37,832 nt of DNA from an uncultured Muribaculaceae bacterium. GTDB taxonomy: Bacteria > Bacteroidota > Bacteroidia > Bacteroidales > Muribaculaceae. Each line of letters begins with the position of its first letter. The first letter of the stretch is position 1. The notes beneath the pieces were generated by a model that did not search any database, had not been told where the DNA came from, and saw only the letters and a list, made by a program, of their open reading frames with translations. Positions 1-7,654 of the stretch are shown piece by piece. The DNA is taken from assembly GCA_910579995.1 (NCBI GenBank), contig CAJTWH010000029.1:1-37832 (forward strand). Reading direction: 5' to 3'. A program made the position numbers and the translations under genes.

Positions 1-63
1 GGCTATGGTTGGAAATAATATTAAATAAACCTCGTAGACTCGTCCTCTCCGCCAAAATCATTG

Positions 64-100
64 AGAAATCCCTGTAAGGAGTTACCTTATAGGGATTTCT
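64..100. terminator. Stem-loop, probable terminator
   Basis: Arms AGAAATCCCTGTAAG (64-78) and CTTATAGGGATTTCT (86-100) pair over 15 positions with one wobble around a 7-nt loop. The T tract after it is short (GTTTGTAGTG), so it could end transcription coming from left of the window or from the minus-strand gene at 211. It follows a tRNA-end-like motif at 44-54. Confidence 0.6.
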
Positions 101-210
101 GTTTGTAGTGTGCCATGAAGTGCTTTGAAATTTGCTATACTTTTAATACGAATGCAGTGAATATCTTTGCAGCAAAATTTCCTGTATCTGTTTTAATTAT
201 CGAAGGATAT

Positions 211-861
211 TTAATTGCCTCCGCTTCCTCCTCCGAATACTGAACCGCCGGTCAAGCTGTTAACAATTCCTATTCCCATTCCGATGGCAAATGCGTCACT
301 GAATTTGTTTTTTTTATCCTCTTTACCATAGTCTTCATCATCGTCATCATCGAAATCATCATCGTCGTCATCATAGTAGTGATCTCGATCATAGAGAGCC
401 CAATCCGGAGCTGACGGATCATAGAGTGGGTCGTTCTCTTTTTTGTAGGGCTCACCGTTTAAAGAGAGCCCGTATATGTCAGGGTGCAGTACCATGTGGT
501 CGATTTGAGCCTTATACCATGCGCGGAACACTTCCCATTTATGCAACTCCCATTGGGGATAATTGCGGAAAATATCGTTTAATTCTTTAAGGTTCTCTTC
601 AATGCCATGATATTGCATGATAAAAAGCATGTGCTTTTTTAGCTTTCGTTTATCCGTTTCTAAAGTTGCAAATAGATCCACTCCATTGTCGTGTCTCCAT
701 TTCAATTGATAGATACAAAGAACAATCAGAGCCGGACCCACGGAAACGAAACAAGCTGCAAAGAACGCTTCAAAAGGAGAGGAAGGGTCAACCTTGTATA
801 AAAATGCCGTGATAATGCATGTGGATAAGATATATACTGACCATGTTATTAATTTCTTCAT
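211..861 (-). CDS. Unknown membrane protein with acidic tract and Gly-rich tail
   Basis: I do not recognise this 216-aa protein. Two hydrophobic segments (about residues 5-22 and 31-53) would anchor it in the membrane. A soluble, Trp/Tyr-rich middle follows, then a strongly acidic run near residues 160-178 that is almost all Asp and Glu, a Lys-rich stretch, and a short hydrophobic, Gly-rich C-terminus ending GGSGGN. The Asp run is encoded by imperfect GAT/GAC triplet repeats at 331-374 and could vary in length. It lies downstream of the 80-aa gene at 934-1176, with the same 24-nt leader before its ATG, so the two are probably co-transcribed from the promoter at 1211-1241. The start ATG at 861 opens with MKKL just before the first membrane segment. 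Function unknown. Confidence 0.7.
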   Translation of the reverse strand: MKKLITWSVYILSTCIITAFLYKVDPSSPFEAFFAACFVSVGPALIVLCIYQLKWRHDNGVDLFATLETDKRKLKKHMLFIMQYHGIEENLKELNDIFRNYPQWELHKWEVFRAWYKAQIDHMVLHPDIYGLSLNGEPYKKENDPLYDPSAPDWALYDRDHYYDDDDDDFDDDDDEDYGKEDKKNKFSDAFAIGMGIGIVNSLTGGSVFGGGSGGN

Positions 862-881
862 GATTCAAGGCCTTTCGTTAA
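858..881 (-). repeat. Duplicated gene leader, copy 2
   Basis: These 24 nt cover the start codon and upstream leader of the 216-aa gene. They match 1173-1196, the leader of the 80-aa gene, at 22 of 24 positions. The AAGG core on the minus strand may be the ribosome binding site. Confidence 0.75.
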
Positions 882-933
882 GAATTCGGTGATTTGTTGG
901 GAGGCTGATACCTTTCGGCGGGCAGCCTCGTAT

Positions 934-1176
934 TTAAGGCTTTAAAGGACTGCCGTCAAAGTTGTACGCATCGGGTTCGGGCACCTTGGTAAAATCATAC
1001 TTTTCATCGATTTCCCTATCAATTCTTCGGTTATTCTCTTCTATAAAGTCTTTGTTTAGTTCATTCCACGCCTCCAGATTATCGCGGAGCATTTGCTGTT
1101 TCTCGGCTTCTCTGCGACGGCTTTCTTCCACTGATTTCTCGATCTTTCTCAAGAGGTGTTTTATAAAATTAATCAT
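934..1176 (-). CDS. Small charged unknown protein
   Basis: An 80-aa, highly charged protein with no signal peptide. Residues 5-60 are dominated by Arg, Lys and Glu (VEESRRREAEKQQ and similar), which suggests one long amphipathic helix or coiled coil. The C-terminus (…DAYNFDGSPLKP) is extended. I do not recognise a family. It is the first gene after the promoter at 1211-1241 and precedes the 216-aa membrane protein with a gap of about 70 nt. The duplicated leader (copy 1 at 1173-1196) and a good -7/-33 promoter argue that it is a genuine gene and not a chance reading frame. Confidence 0.65.
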   Translation of the reverse strand: MINFIKHLLRKIEKSVEESRRREAEKQQMLRDNLEAWNELNKDFIEENNRRIDREIDEKYDFTKVPEPDAYNFDGSPLKP

Positions 1177-1196
1177 GATTCAAGACCTTACGTTAA
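1173..1196 (-). repeat. Duplicated gene leader, copy 1
   Basis: Same 24-nt element as 858-881, differing at two positions. It spans the ATG and the AAGG-containing upstream sequence of the 80-aa gene. Confidence 0.75.
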
Positions 1197-1210
1197 TAAT
1201 CCTGTTTCTG

Positions 1211-1241
1211 CAAATTTACATAATTGCCGTACGTTTTCAAA
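1211..1241 (-). promoter_or_regulatory. Bacteroidetes-type promoter, TTTG-N19-TAAATTTG
   Basis: On the minus strand a TTTG (-33, at 1238-1241) is followed after exactly 19 nt by TAAATTTG (-7, 1211-1218), the consensus form for the Bacteroidetes primary sigma factor. Transcription should start near 1204, about 27 nt before the 80-aa gene. Confidence 0.75.
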
Positions 1242-1370
1242 ATATATTGGTATGTTAGAAAGCATATTATTCGTCAGCAATGAATGATTTATTAGTAATT
1301 TTTCAAAAAATTTCAACTTGGGGGTAATGATTTCGGTGGGTTGGATGTCTTATATATAAAATGACTTGCA

Positions 1371-1853
1371 ATGGTATATTCCGCAACCGAGTTTGAGACT
1401 CTCTATAAACAATGCTTCGCGACTTCGATGAGGTTGGCTATGAGCCTGCTCCATGATGAGGATGAGGCCCGCGATGTGGTGCAGGAGGTGTTTCTCAAAC
1501 TTTGGGAATCGGATATACGGATTGATAAGCCGGCTGCTTTTTTCGTAAGAGCCGTACGCAATGCCTGCCTCAACAGAATCAATTCGCTTGATATCCGTGA
1601 AAAGATTCGCAAAAGGATAATGCTCGATTCTCCGCCGGAAGATTTCGATATCGATGGGCGGGATGAAGATGTAAGAGCTGCTATATTTAGACTTCTCACG
1701 CCTCGGGAGAAAGATGTCGTAGACCGTATATATGCTGAGGGCATGAGTTACAAAGAGGCTGCCGAGAGCCTTGAGGTCTCGGTGGCGGCGGTCAACAAGA
1801 ATATAGTTTCAGCACTTAAAAAATTGAGAATCCATTTCAAAACCTGCAAATAA
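1371..1853 (+). CDS. ECF RNA polymerase sigma factor
   Basis: A 160-aa extracytoplasmic-function sigma factor. Region 2 spans about residues 8-60 and contains the typical DEDEARDVVQEVFLKLWE core-binding and -10-recognition helix. Region 4 spans about 105-155 (LTPREKDVVDRIYAEGMSYKEAAESL, then a VAAVNKNIVSALKKLR recognition helix). It is slightly short for the family but both domains are complete. Its stop codon overlaps the start of the next gene (TAATG at 1851-1855), and that gene encodes a one-pass membrane protein with a cytoplasmic N-terminus, the standard layout for a sigma/anti-sigma pair. The start follows an AT-rich stretch without a clear Shine-Dalgarno sequence. The target regulon cannot be read from the sequence, but the secreted protein at 2522 is an obvious candidate. 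Confidence 0.93.
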   Translation: MVYSATEFETLYKQCFATSMRLAMSLLHDEDEARDVVQEVFLKLWESDIRIDKPAAFFVRAVRNACLNRINSLDIREKIRKRIMLDSPPEDFDIDGRDEDVRAAIFRLLTPREKDVVDRIYAEGMSYKEAAESLEVSVAAVNKNIVSALKKLRIHFKTCK

Positions 1854-2509
1854 TGACAGAAGAACAGAAAGAAATATTGATAGCAAAGCTGCTTGATTGT
1901 CCTTCCTCTTTGTCTGACGAGGAATTGGATTTGATATTGCATGATGGTGAGTTGCGCGAGATTTATGATGCGTCGGTTGCCATGAGCGGTGCTTTAGTGC
2001 GTCAACCGGATTTTGATATGGAGGAGGAATGGAGGCGCTTCCGTCCACGTCTTCGTCGTAAGCCGACTCGCATGCGGTGGGTAATGAGAGTAGCCGCTAT
2101 CTTTTTGGGTGTGGTATTGGCGTCGGGTATTGTCGTTAAAATAATCGATAGAGCCTATACGTATGACAGACAGCATGTTATTGCCGTGGTGCAGTACCCT
2201 GACGAGTTGAAGAATCCTCCTCTCATTCAGCAGGCCATGGAAACTGAAGATAATGCCCCTATAGAGCAACCCGCTCATCAGCCAAAATCTGAAAGCCCAA
2301 AGCGAAACAAGGCTGTTACCCAAGAACAGTCGGAGGACGAGATTGATGAATATCTGCGTATACAGCAGGCGCGTATTGACAATGATCTGGCTATAATGGT
2401 GGCGGAATCTTATATAGAAGAGTACGACGACCTTGTAGAGATTCTCGACGAGGCCGGAGCTTACAATCCTGAATATGACAATATGCTAAGAAAAGTAACA
2501 ATAGAATAA
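1853..2509 (+). CDS. Putative membrane anti-sigma factor
   Basis: A 218-aa protein with a soluble N-terminal part (residues 1-75), one transmembrane helix (about 77-97, preceded by a basic RRKPTRMR stretch so that the N-terminus stays inside) and an acidic periplasmic C-terminal part. Its first codon overlaps the sigma factor stop codon, implying translational coupling. There is no FecR domain and no clear zinc anti-sigma motif. The anti-sigma role is therefore inferred from topology and position: the N-terminal helices would bind the sigma factor and the periplasmic domain would sense envelope state. The next gene starts 12 nt downstream. Confidence 0.75.
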   Translation: MTEEQKEILIAKLLDCPSSLSDEELDLILHDGELREIYDASVAMSGALVRQPDFDMEEEWRRFRPRLRRKPTRMRWVMRVAAIFLGVVLASGIVVKIIDRAYTYDRQHVIAVVQYPDELKNPPLIQQAMETEDNAPIEQPAHQPKSESPKRNKAVTQEQSEDEIDEYLRIQQARIDNDLAIMVAESYIEEYDDLVEILDEAGAYNPEYDNMLRKVTIE

Positions 2510-2521
2510 ATCTGCGAGAGT

Positions 2522-3361
2522 ATGAAAACATCACAAATCAGGCTTCTTAGCCTCTTGCTCGCTGTCGTACCTTTGATGGCGGCAGCCCAAAGCAACATCA
2601 AGTCGGCATTCGACGCCATAATCAAATGTCCGCAAGCGCAAATCTCAGAGAGTCATACTCTCGATAAAGATCCGTCTACGGGCATGAAAACCGGTCAGAG
2701 CGACGAATATCTGTTCTCTCTTCCTGCAACTAAAGGAAAGCTCATCGACAAGGTGCTTGAGGCCTTTGATAAAGACATTGAAATGGCCTATAGCGTGAAG
2801 CGAGGCAAAAGTACGCGCTATGAGAATGAAATAGGACTCGCAATAGGAAATGGAGAAAACAGCGTACTTATCAATAGTCCTGAAAGCGAGTATATATATT
2901 CTTTATTTCTTGCCCCTCAGGCAGAAGATCCGGATGGAATTCACCGATATGGCTACGCTATGAGTTTTAAAGAAGAACGTGGTAAGCTGGTGGGCAAGCT
3001 TGTGGTAACCTACGCCACTACTTTGAAATATCGGCAGGAATTGGCACAGAAACAGCAGTATAATGTGCTGCGCAATCTCTCAAACGGCACATACGTTATC
3101 AATGGTAACACAGATCAGCAATTGTGGTTTGATGATGTGATGGGCTATCTGCAGGCCATGGATTCGGCCAACTCCAAGAGACGAATTACATACGCAAGAA
3201 ATGCGTATAAGGTAATACGTAATGTGTCAAAATATTCGGATGTGACCGAAGGAGACAAAGAGGCTATACGGGTAATACTGAAGGCTATGATAGCGGATAA
3301 AAAATACTCGGAAACGGTTCTCAACAGGCTTCTGCAGCAATGTCTTGCCGGCATTCAATAA
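2522..3361 (+). CDS. Secreted protein of a sigma/anti-sigma operon, function unknown
   Basis: A 279-aa protein with a clear signal peptide (residues 1-22, cleavage after MAAAQ). The mature part mixes beta-rich segments in its middle (…KLVGKLVVTYATTLKYR) with a helical C-terminal third. I see no catalytic motif and do not recognise the family. It is the third gene of the ECF sigma operon and ends just before a strong terminator. Secreted products in this position are often the envelope component controlled by the sigma factor or a co-sensor, but that is inference. Confidence 0.75.
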   Translation: MKTSQIRLLSLLLAVVPLMAAAQSNIKSAFDAIIKCPQAQISESHTLDKDPSTGMKTGQSDEYLFSLPATKGKLIDKVLEAFDKDIEMAYSVKRGKSTRYENEIGLAIGNGENSVLINSPESEYIYSLFLAPQAEDPDGIHRYGYAMSFKEERGKLVGKLVVTYATTLKYRQELAQKQQYNVLRNLSNGTYVINGNTDQQLWFDDVMGYLQAMDSANSKRRITYARNAYKVIRNVSKYSDVTEGDKEAIRVILKAMIADKKYSETVLNRLLQQCLAGIQ

Positions 3362-3389
3362 TATAGAAACAGCTTTTTATATCTAAAAT

Positions 3390-3422
3390 AGCCTGCTTCC
3401 GGCGAGATGTCGGGAGCAGGCT
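3390..3422. terminator. Bidirectional terminator between convergent genes
   Basis: AGCCTGCTTCC (3390-3400) pairs with GGGAGCAGGCT (3412-3422), allowing one wobble. A-rich sequence precedes it and CTGTTTTC follows. It sits between the convergent genes ending at 3361 and 3442. Confidence 0.75.
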
Positions 3423-3441
3423 CTGTTTTCGTGAATTCTCG

Positions 3442-4317
3442 CTATATCTTTTTAATCATTTCATATTGAGTGCAGGATAATGCGAAACCGGCAGCCAAAG
3501 CGAATTCGGCCATGCTCTTGCAGCCATGCTCTACATTCAATATCTTGGCGGTTGACAGCTTGTTTCTTTTCATCAGTTCAAAGAGAAGGCGAGAACCTAT
3601 TCCCTCGCGCCGATGTTCTTGGCTGACGGCGAGCAATGTGATATCGCCGTAAGCTGCTTCTGATACGGCTATTCCAACGACTTCCGGGCCTTTCTTTGCC
3701 TGTAGACATACAAAAGCCTCACTGTTGCGCTTGATTGACTCTATCGAATTCTGCCATGACGGCTCAAAGTCGAAAAAGCGGCTGTATGATTCGATATCTT
3801 CTGCCGGAATTGCTGCGATTTCTACCGATTCGTTGCTTCGGCATGCAAGCTTGCCGATGATCTCACTTGTCTCACCCTTGTAGCAATCAAATTCGCGCGC
3901 TATCTCAAACCCTTGTCGGGTGTATATCTTTACCGCCGGGGTGTTGTCGGTCAATACTTCGAGGATATAGCTTTCAATACCGGCCTTTGCAAGATTGTGG
4001 GCGGCGAAGGCGAAAATCCTGTCGGTAAGTTTTAATCCGCGGTATTCTTTTATTGTTCCCGTACCGGTGTCGTATGCCATAGTCCGACCTCGGAAATTAC
4101 CGATACCGTTGATGATGAAAGAAACAATACGGTCGTTGTCGAATGCCGCAAACGACAAGTCCATCCGGGCGCCTCTGCGCTTGAGCATGGCCGATAAGGA
4201 TACTTTGTCGAGAGTCATGCCATAATCTGCAAATGCGTCAAGAAACGCAGTGCATATATCTTCAAATGAAGTGTCAGCTAAATTGCGTATTTCAAAATCT
4301 GTATTTTCCATAATCAT
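3442..4317 (-). CDS. Tandem GNAT N-acetyltransferase
   Basis: A 291-aa protein with two GNAT (Gcn5-related acetyltransferase) modules. The N-terminal half (about 8-150) has the acceptor-side fold and a LEVLTDNTPAVKIYTRQGFE motif, typical of GNAT beta5/alpha4. The C-terminal half (about 165-291) has ITLLAVSQEHRREGIGSRLL, the acetyl-CoA pyrophosphate loop (R/Q-x-x-G-x-G). Proteins of this shape acetylate small molecules or peptides, but the substrate cannot be told. ATG codons at residues 1 and 3 are both possible starts. A TAACTTTG -7-like box lies only a few nt upstream (4320-4327), so either the message is nearly leaderless or the third-codon ATG at 4311 is used. The gene is monocistronic and convergent with the sigma operon. 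Confidence 0.85.
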   Translation of the reverse strand: MIMENTDFEIRNLADTSFEDICTAFLDAFADYGMTLDKVSLSAMLKRRGARMDLSFAAFDNDRIVSFIINGIGNFRGRTMAYDTGTGTIKEYRGLKLTDRIFAFAAHNLAKAGIESYILEVLTDNTPAVKIYTRQGFEIAREFDCYKGETSEIIGKLACRSNESVEIAAIPAEDIESYSRFFDFEPSWQNSIESIKRNSEAFVCLQAKKGPEVVGIAVSEAAYGDITLLAVSQEHRREGIGSRLLFELMKRNKLSTAKILNVEHGCKSMAEFALAAGFALSCTQYEMIKKI

Positions 4318-4319
4318 TG

Positions 4320-4327
4320 CAAAGTTA
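4320..4327 (-). promoter_or_regulatory. Possible -7 box for the GNAT gene
   Basis: TAACTTTG on the minus strand fits TAnnTTTG, but no TTTG lies 19-20 nt upstream. It is so close to the ATG at 4317 that a leaderless transcript would be expected. Confidence 0.35.
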
Positions 4328-4410
4328 GTTCATATTTATCAGATATCCACCAAGTCAAACATTTTCTTTATAGAGGTGTTATTCTAAATAGAATTAAAAT
4401 ACTATTTATT

Positions 4411-4659
4411 ATGAGTTTTATCTGGTATATACTTATTGGCCTTGTTTCCGGTTTTGTAGCCGGAAAACTTATGCGAGGCGGCGGCTTCGGCCTCATTGTC
4501 AACCTTGTAGTAGGTATCATCGGCGGCGTTCTCGGTGGCTGGCTTTTCAGCCTCTTGGGCATAAGCGCAGGCGGAATCATCGGCGGATTGATTACTTCTG
4601 TTGTAGGCGCGGTGGTTCTGCTCTGGATTGTCGGCCTTGTCAGCCGTAACACACATTGA
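4411..4659 (+). CDS. GlsB/YeaQ/YmgE-type small membrane protein
   Basis: An 82-aa, almost entirely hydrophobic protein with three Gly-rich membrane segments: 4-20, 27-48 and 53-76. The family signature is GxxxGFVAGKLMRGGGFGLIVN, followed by GIIGGVLGGW. This is the 'transglycosylase-associated' family, which is general-stress induced in many bacteria; its molecular role is not firmly known, and the transglycosylase name comes only from weak similarity. The length is exactly that expected. It is transcribed alone, divergent from the GNAT gene and followed by a strong terminator. Confidence 0.92.
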   Translation: MSFIWYILIGLVSGFVAGKLMRGGGFGLIVNLVVGIIGGVLGGWLFSLLGISAGGIIGGLITSVVGAVVLLWIVGLVSRNTH

Positions 4660-4666
4660 ATGAAAT

Positions 4667-4708
4667 ACAACAATGGCTGTCCGGTTTGCGCCGGGCAGCC
4701 ATTGTTGT
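4667..4708. terminator. Strong bidirectional terminator
   Basis: Arms of about 18 nt: ACAACAATGGCTG then CCGG on the left, and CCGG then CAGCCATTGTTGT on the right, each with a one-base offset in the middle. It lies between the convergent genes ending at 4659 and 4725. Confidence 0.85.
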
Positions 4709-4724
4709 ATAGTGGAGTAGGGGA

Positions 4725-7631
4725 TTAGTAACCGAAGATATCCTCTTGGGTCAGAATGACTACTTTGCCGAGCTTCTTGAGTGCTTCCACATCGATGTTC
4801 TCGGGATTGGCGAGAATACCGTAGTAGTAAGTGCGTCCGGCTACATTTGCCTTCTGAAAATCGACAACCTTGTCGAGGGTGGCACCGGGGAGAGCTTCAA
4901 AGATATCTTTGCGGATATCACGGTCGAGTCCTTTGTCTTTGTTATTGAGATAAGTGAAAGCAATATCGTCGTTGAGTATACGCTCTGTGCGCAGACGCGA
5001 GTCAAGGCCGGTCTTGGCGAGCTGGAATGCGGCTTCACTTTCGGGCAGATTGTTTATGATTTCGTCGAATGCTGCAAGAGCGTCGATGAGCTTGTCGTTT
5101 TGGGTAGCGATTTGCGACATGTAGGCGTATGGACGGTTTTTACGGCCGGGAGCATTGTAGCCTGCCCAAGCAGAGTAGGCCAGTGAGCGGCGTTCGCGCA
5201 TTTCTTGGAATACGATGGCATTCATTGAATTGCCGAAATATTCATTATAGATATTGCGCAGCGGTTCTTTGGCTACATCATAGTTCTCTCCGCGGTTTGA
5301 GTAGCCGATCATATACAGCTGCTTGGCTTCGTAGGGCGAGATAAAGAAGATGGTCTCGTCGGTTTTGAGGCGAGTATATTTGTCGGCATCAGGAAGGTGA
5401 AGAGGATTCTTGGCGAATTTATGAGTATCGTTTACGAGTGCCACAACATCTTTCTCTGAAGCATTGCCCCAGTATATCACAGTCTGCTCGTAGTTGTTGA
5501 GCTCGCGCAGGACGTCGGCGAATCTGGCGGGAGTGGTTGAGCGCAGTTCTTCGGGCGACATGGCCTCAGTAGCTTCGTTTTTGGGGCCATACACCACATA
5601 TTGCGAAAGGCGGGCGAAGTTGGCGCTCTGGTTGAGCTTGCTGTCGCTGCGTGCCTTTTCCACACGGTCGGCGTAGGCTGCGAGAGCCTCAGCGGGTACT
5701 TCGGCGTTTGCAAGTACATTTTCAAACAGGCGCACGGCTTTGTCCATATTCTCGCTCAAACCTGTGATGACAGCGTATGACCGTTTGCTGCCGATAGAGA
5801 ATCTGTAGCTGCATGCGAGTTTGTAGAATTCATTCTTTATCTGCTCCGCACTCATGTCGGGAGTACGCACAAAATCCATAAGCTCGCCTGCATAAGTGAG
5901 GAGCCGGTCGGCCTCTGTACCGGTTTCGTACACATATACGAGTGTGAAAATATCGTTGGTCTTGTTGGGGACATAGAGCACCTCTACGCCGTTTTTGGCT
6001 TTCAGACGTGTGAGGTCGCGGTCGAAGTCGACGAAGACAGGTTCGATGGGGGTAACATTGCTGTTCTGTATCTCGCGCAGGAAAGCCGACGATTTGTCGC
6101 GGTTCATCTCGATGGGGGTAAGCTCGGGCTTGGCAAGCTTGAGTTCATTGGGGTCTTGTCCCTGACGCTTGTAGATGGCTACATAGTTGTTGTCGCCAAG
6201 ATACTTGTTGGCAGCGGCAACAACATCGGCTTTCGTCACATTTTCAAGATTGTTGTATTCAGCTACTTGGTCGGCCCATTCAACGCCGTTTACAAATGCG
6301 TCTACATAGTAGTTGGCGCGGCTCGAGTTGCTGGTGAGAGCTTTTTGCTGCTCAAGCTTGAGGTTGGCGGTCACAGCCTTGATAAAGTCCTCGCTGAAGT
6401 CGCCGTTGCGAAGTTTTGCCACCTGCTCAAGCAGGATGTCTTTTGCTTCGTCGAGGGTCTGGCCGGCTTTTGGCATTGCAATCATCACGTATGCGCCAGC
6501 GTCGGCCATATCCATCACATATCCACCGGCATTTAGCACCCGCTGAGGCAGGTTCACGTTGAGGTCGAGTATACCGGTAGAGCCGTTGCTCATCACATAG
6601 TCGAGCACATGCAGGGCGTTGGCGTCTTCATTGGCAGCCTCGGGTGTGCGCCATGCAAGAGAGATATATTCAGCCTCCGGGCCGAGAATCTCTACTTTCT
6701 GCGGTGTGGTGAAAGGTTTTTCTTTAGGAAGACCGGGACGGTTGAAATCGTAGGCCGGTTTGAGGTGTCCGAAATATTTCTCAATCACATCAACCATGTA
6801 GTCAGGGTCGAAATCGCCCGACAGAGCTATGGCCATGTTGTTGGGCACATACCACTGCTTGTGATAGTTCTTCACGTTTGTGATCGACGGATTCTTGAGG
6901 TTTTCCTGTGTGCCGAGCACGGTCTGTGTGCCGTATGGGTGGCTGGGGTAGAGAGCTGTGAGAAGTTTCTCGTATACCTTGCGGTTGTCTTTTGTCAGCG
7001 ACATGTTTTTCTCCTCATAGATAGTCTCAAGCTCAGTGTGGAAGCCGCGGATTACAGGATTCTCGAAGCGGTCGGCCTGTATCTTTGCCCAATTCTCTAT
7101 CTGGTTGGAGGGAATGTCTTCCACGTAGCAGGTCACGTCGTACGAGGTATAAGCATTGGTGCCGTTTGCACCGATGGCGCTCATCAGCTTGTCGTATTCG
7201 TTGGGGATGGCGATTTTCGACGCTTCATAGCTCACAGAGTCGATTTCACGGTAGATACGGCGACGTTCTACAGAGTCGGTTGTATGGCGGTAGGTCTCGA
7301 AGAGCTGCTCAATGCGGTCAAGCATGGGTTCTTCGGCAGCATAGTCGCTTGTCCCGAATTGCTTGGTGCCCTTGAACATCAGGTGCTCGAAATAGTGGGC
7401 GAGGCCGGTTGTCTCGGCAGGGTCGTTCTTGCCGCCTACGCGTACGGCGATATAGGTCTGTATGCGCGGTTGGTCTTTGTTTACGGTCATGAATATCTTC
7501 AGGCCGTTGGGCAGGGTATACATCTTGGTCTGCAGCGGGTCGTTTTCCACTGTCTTGAACTCATGCCGGGCCGCATTGAGCGGAAGCGCCATGAGCACCA
7601 AGGCTACAAGTGCGAATAGTTGCTTTTTCAT
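4725..7631 (-). CDS. M16-family zinc metalloprotease, two-half type
   Basis: A 968-aa exported protein with a signal peptide at residues 1-20. It begins with an M16 catalytic domain carrying the inverted zinc motif HxxEH (H79-Y-F-E82-H83, within GLAHYFEHLMFKGT). The distal zinc-ligand Glu probably lies in the TELETIYEEKNM segment near residue 210. An inactive M16_C domain follows (SGDFDPDYMVDVIEKYFG…), and then a second M16-like half without the zinc motif, the usual clam-shell layout of the insulinase/pitrilysin class. It would degrade peptides in the periplasm or at the envelope. It lies 23 nt downstream of the PHP phosphatase gene and is probably co-transcribed with it. Confidence 0.95.
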   Translation of the reverse strand: MKKQLFALVALVLMALPLNAARHEFKTVENDPLQTKMYTLPNGLKIFMTVNKDQPRIQTYIAVRVGGKNDPAETTGLAHYFEHLMFKGTKQFGTSDYAAEEPMLDRIEQLFETYRHTTDSVERRRIYREIDSVSYEASKIAIPNEYDKLMSAIGANGTNAYTSYDVTCYVEDIPSNQIENWAKIQADRFENPVIRGFHTELETIYEEKNMSLTKDNRKVYEKLLTALYPSHPYGTQTVLGTQENLKNPSITNVKNYHKQWYVPNNMAIALSGDFDPDYMVDVIEKYFGHLKPAYDFNRPGLPKEKPFTTPQKVEILGPEAEYISLAWRTPEAANEDANALHVLDYVMSNGSTGILDLNVNLPQRVLNAGGYVMDMADAGAYVMIAMPKAGQTLDEAKDILLEQVAKLRNGDFSEDFIKAVTANLKLEQQKALTSNSSRANYYVDAFVNGVEWADQVAEYNNLENVTKADVVAAANKYLGDNNYVAIYKRQGQDPNELKLAKPELTPIEMNRDKSSAFLREIQNSNVTPIEPVFVDFDRDLTRLKAKNGVEVLYVPNKTNDIFTLVYVYETGTEADRLLTYAGELMDFVRTPDMSAEQIKNEFYKLACSYRFSIGSKRSYAVITGLSENMDKAVRLFENVLANAEVPAEALAAYADRVEKARSDSKLNQSANFARLSQYVVYGPKNEATEAMSPEELRSTTPARFADVLRELNNYEQTVIYWGNASEKDVVALVNDTHKFAKNPLHLPDADKYTRLKTDETIFFISPYEAKQLYMIGYSNRGENYDVAKEPLRNIYNEYFGNSMNAIVFQEMRERRSLAYSAWAGYNAPGRKNRPYAYMSQIATQNDKLIDALAAFDEIINNLPESEAAFQLAKTGLDSRLRTERILNDDIAFTYLNNKDKGLDRDIRKDIFEALPGATLDKVVDFQKANVAGRTYYYGILANPENIDVEALKKLGKVVILTQEDIFGY

Positions 7632-7654
7632 ATTGCAGTCTGATTAAAATTGGT

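Noticed and set aside
1..60. Complete tRNA gene at the left edge
   Set aside because: Only an acceptor-like end is visible; no T-arm consensus or anticodon arm can be drawn.
155..175. TATCTTTG box on the plus strand near 162-169
   Set aside because: The nearest TTTG is 27 nt upstream and no gene or structured RNA follows on this strand.
6609..7619. 336-codon open frame on the plus strand opposite the M16 protease gene
   Set aside because: The minus strand encodes a complete M16 protease with HxxEH; the antisense frame has low-complexity, unrecognisable sequence and arises from codon bias.
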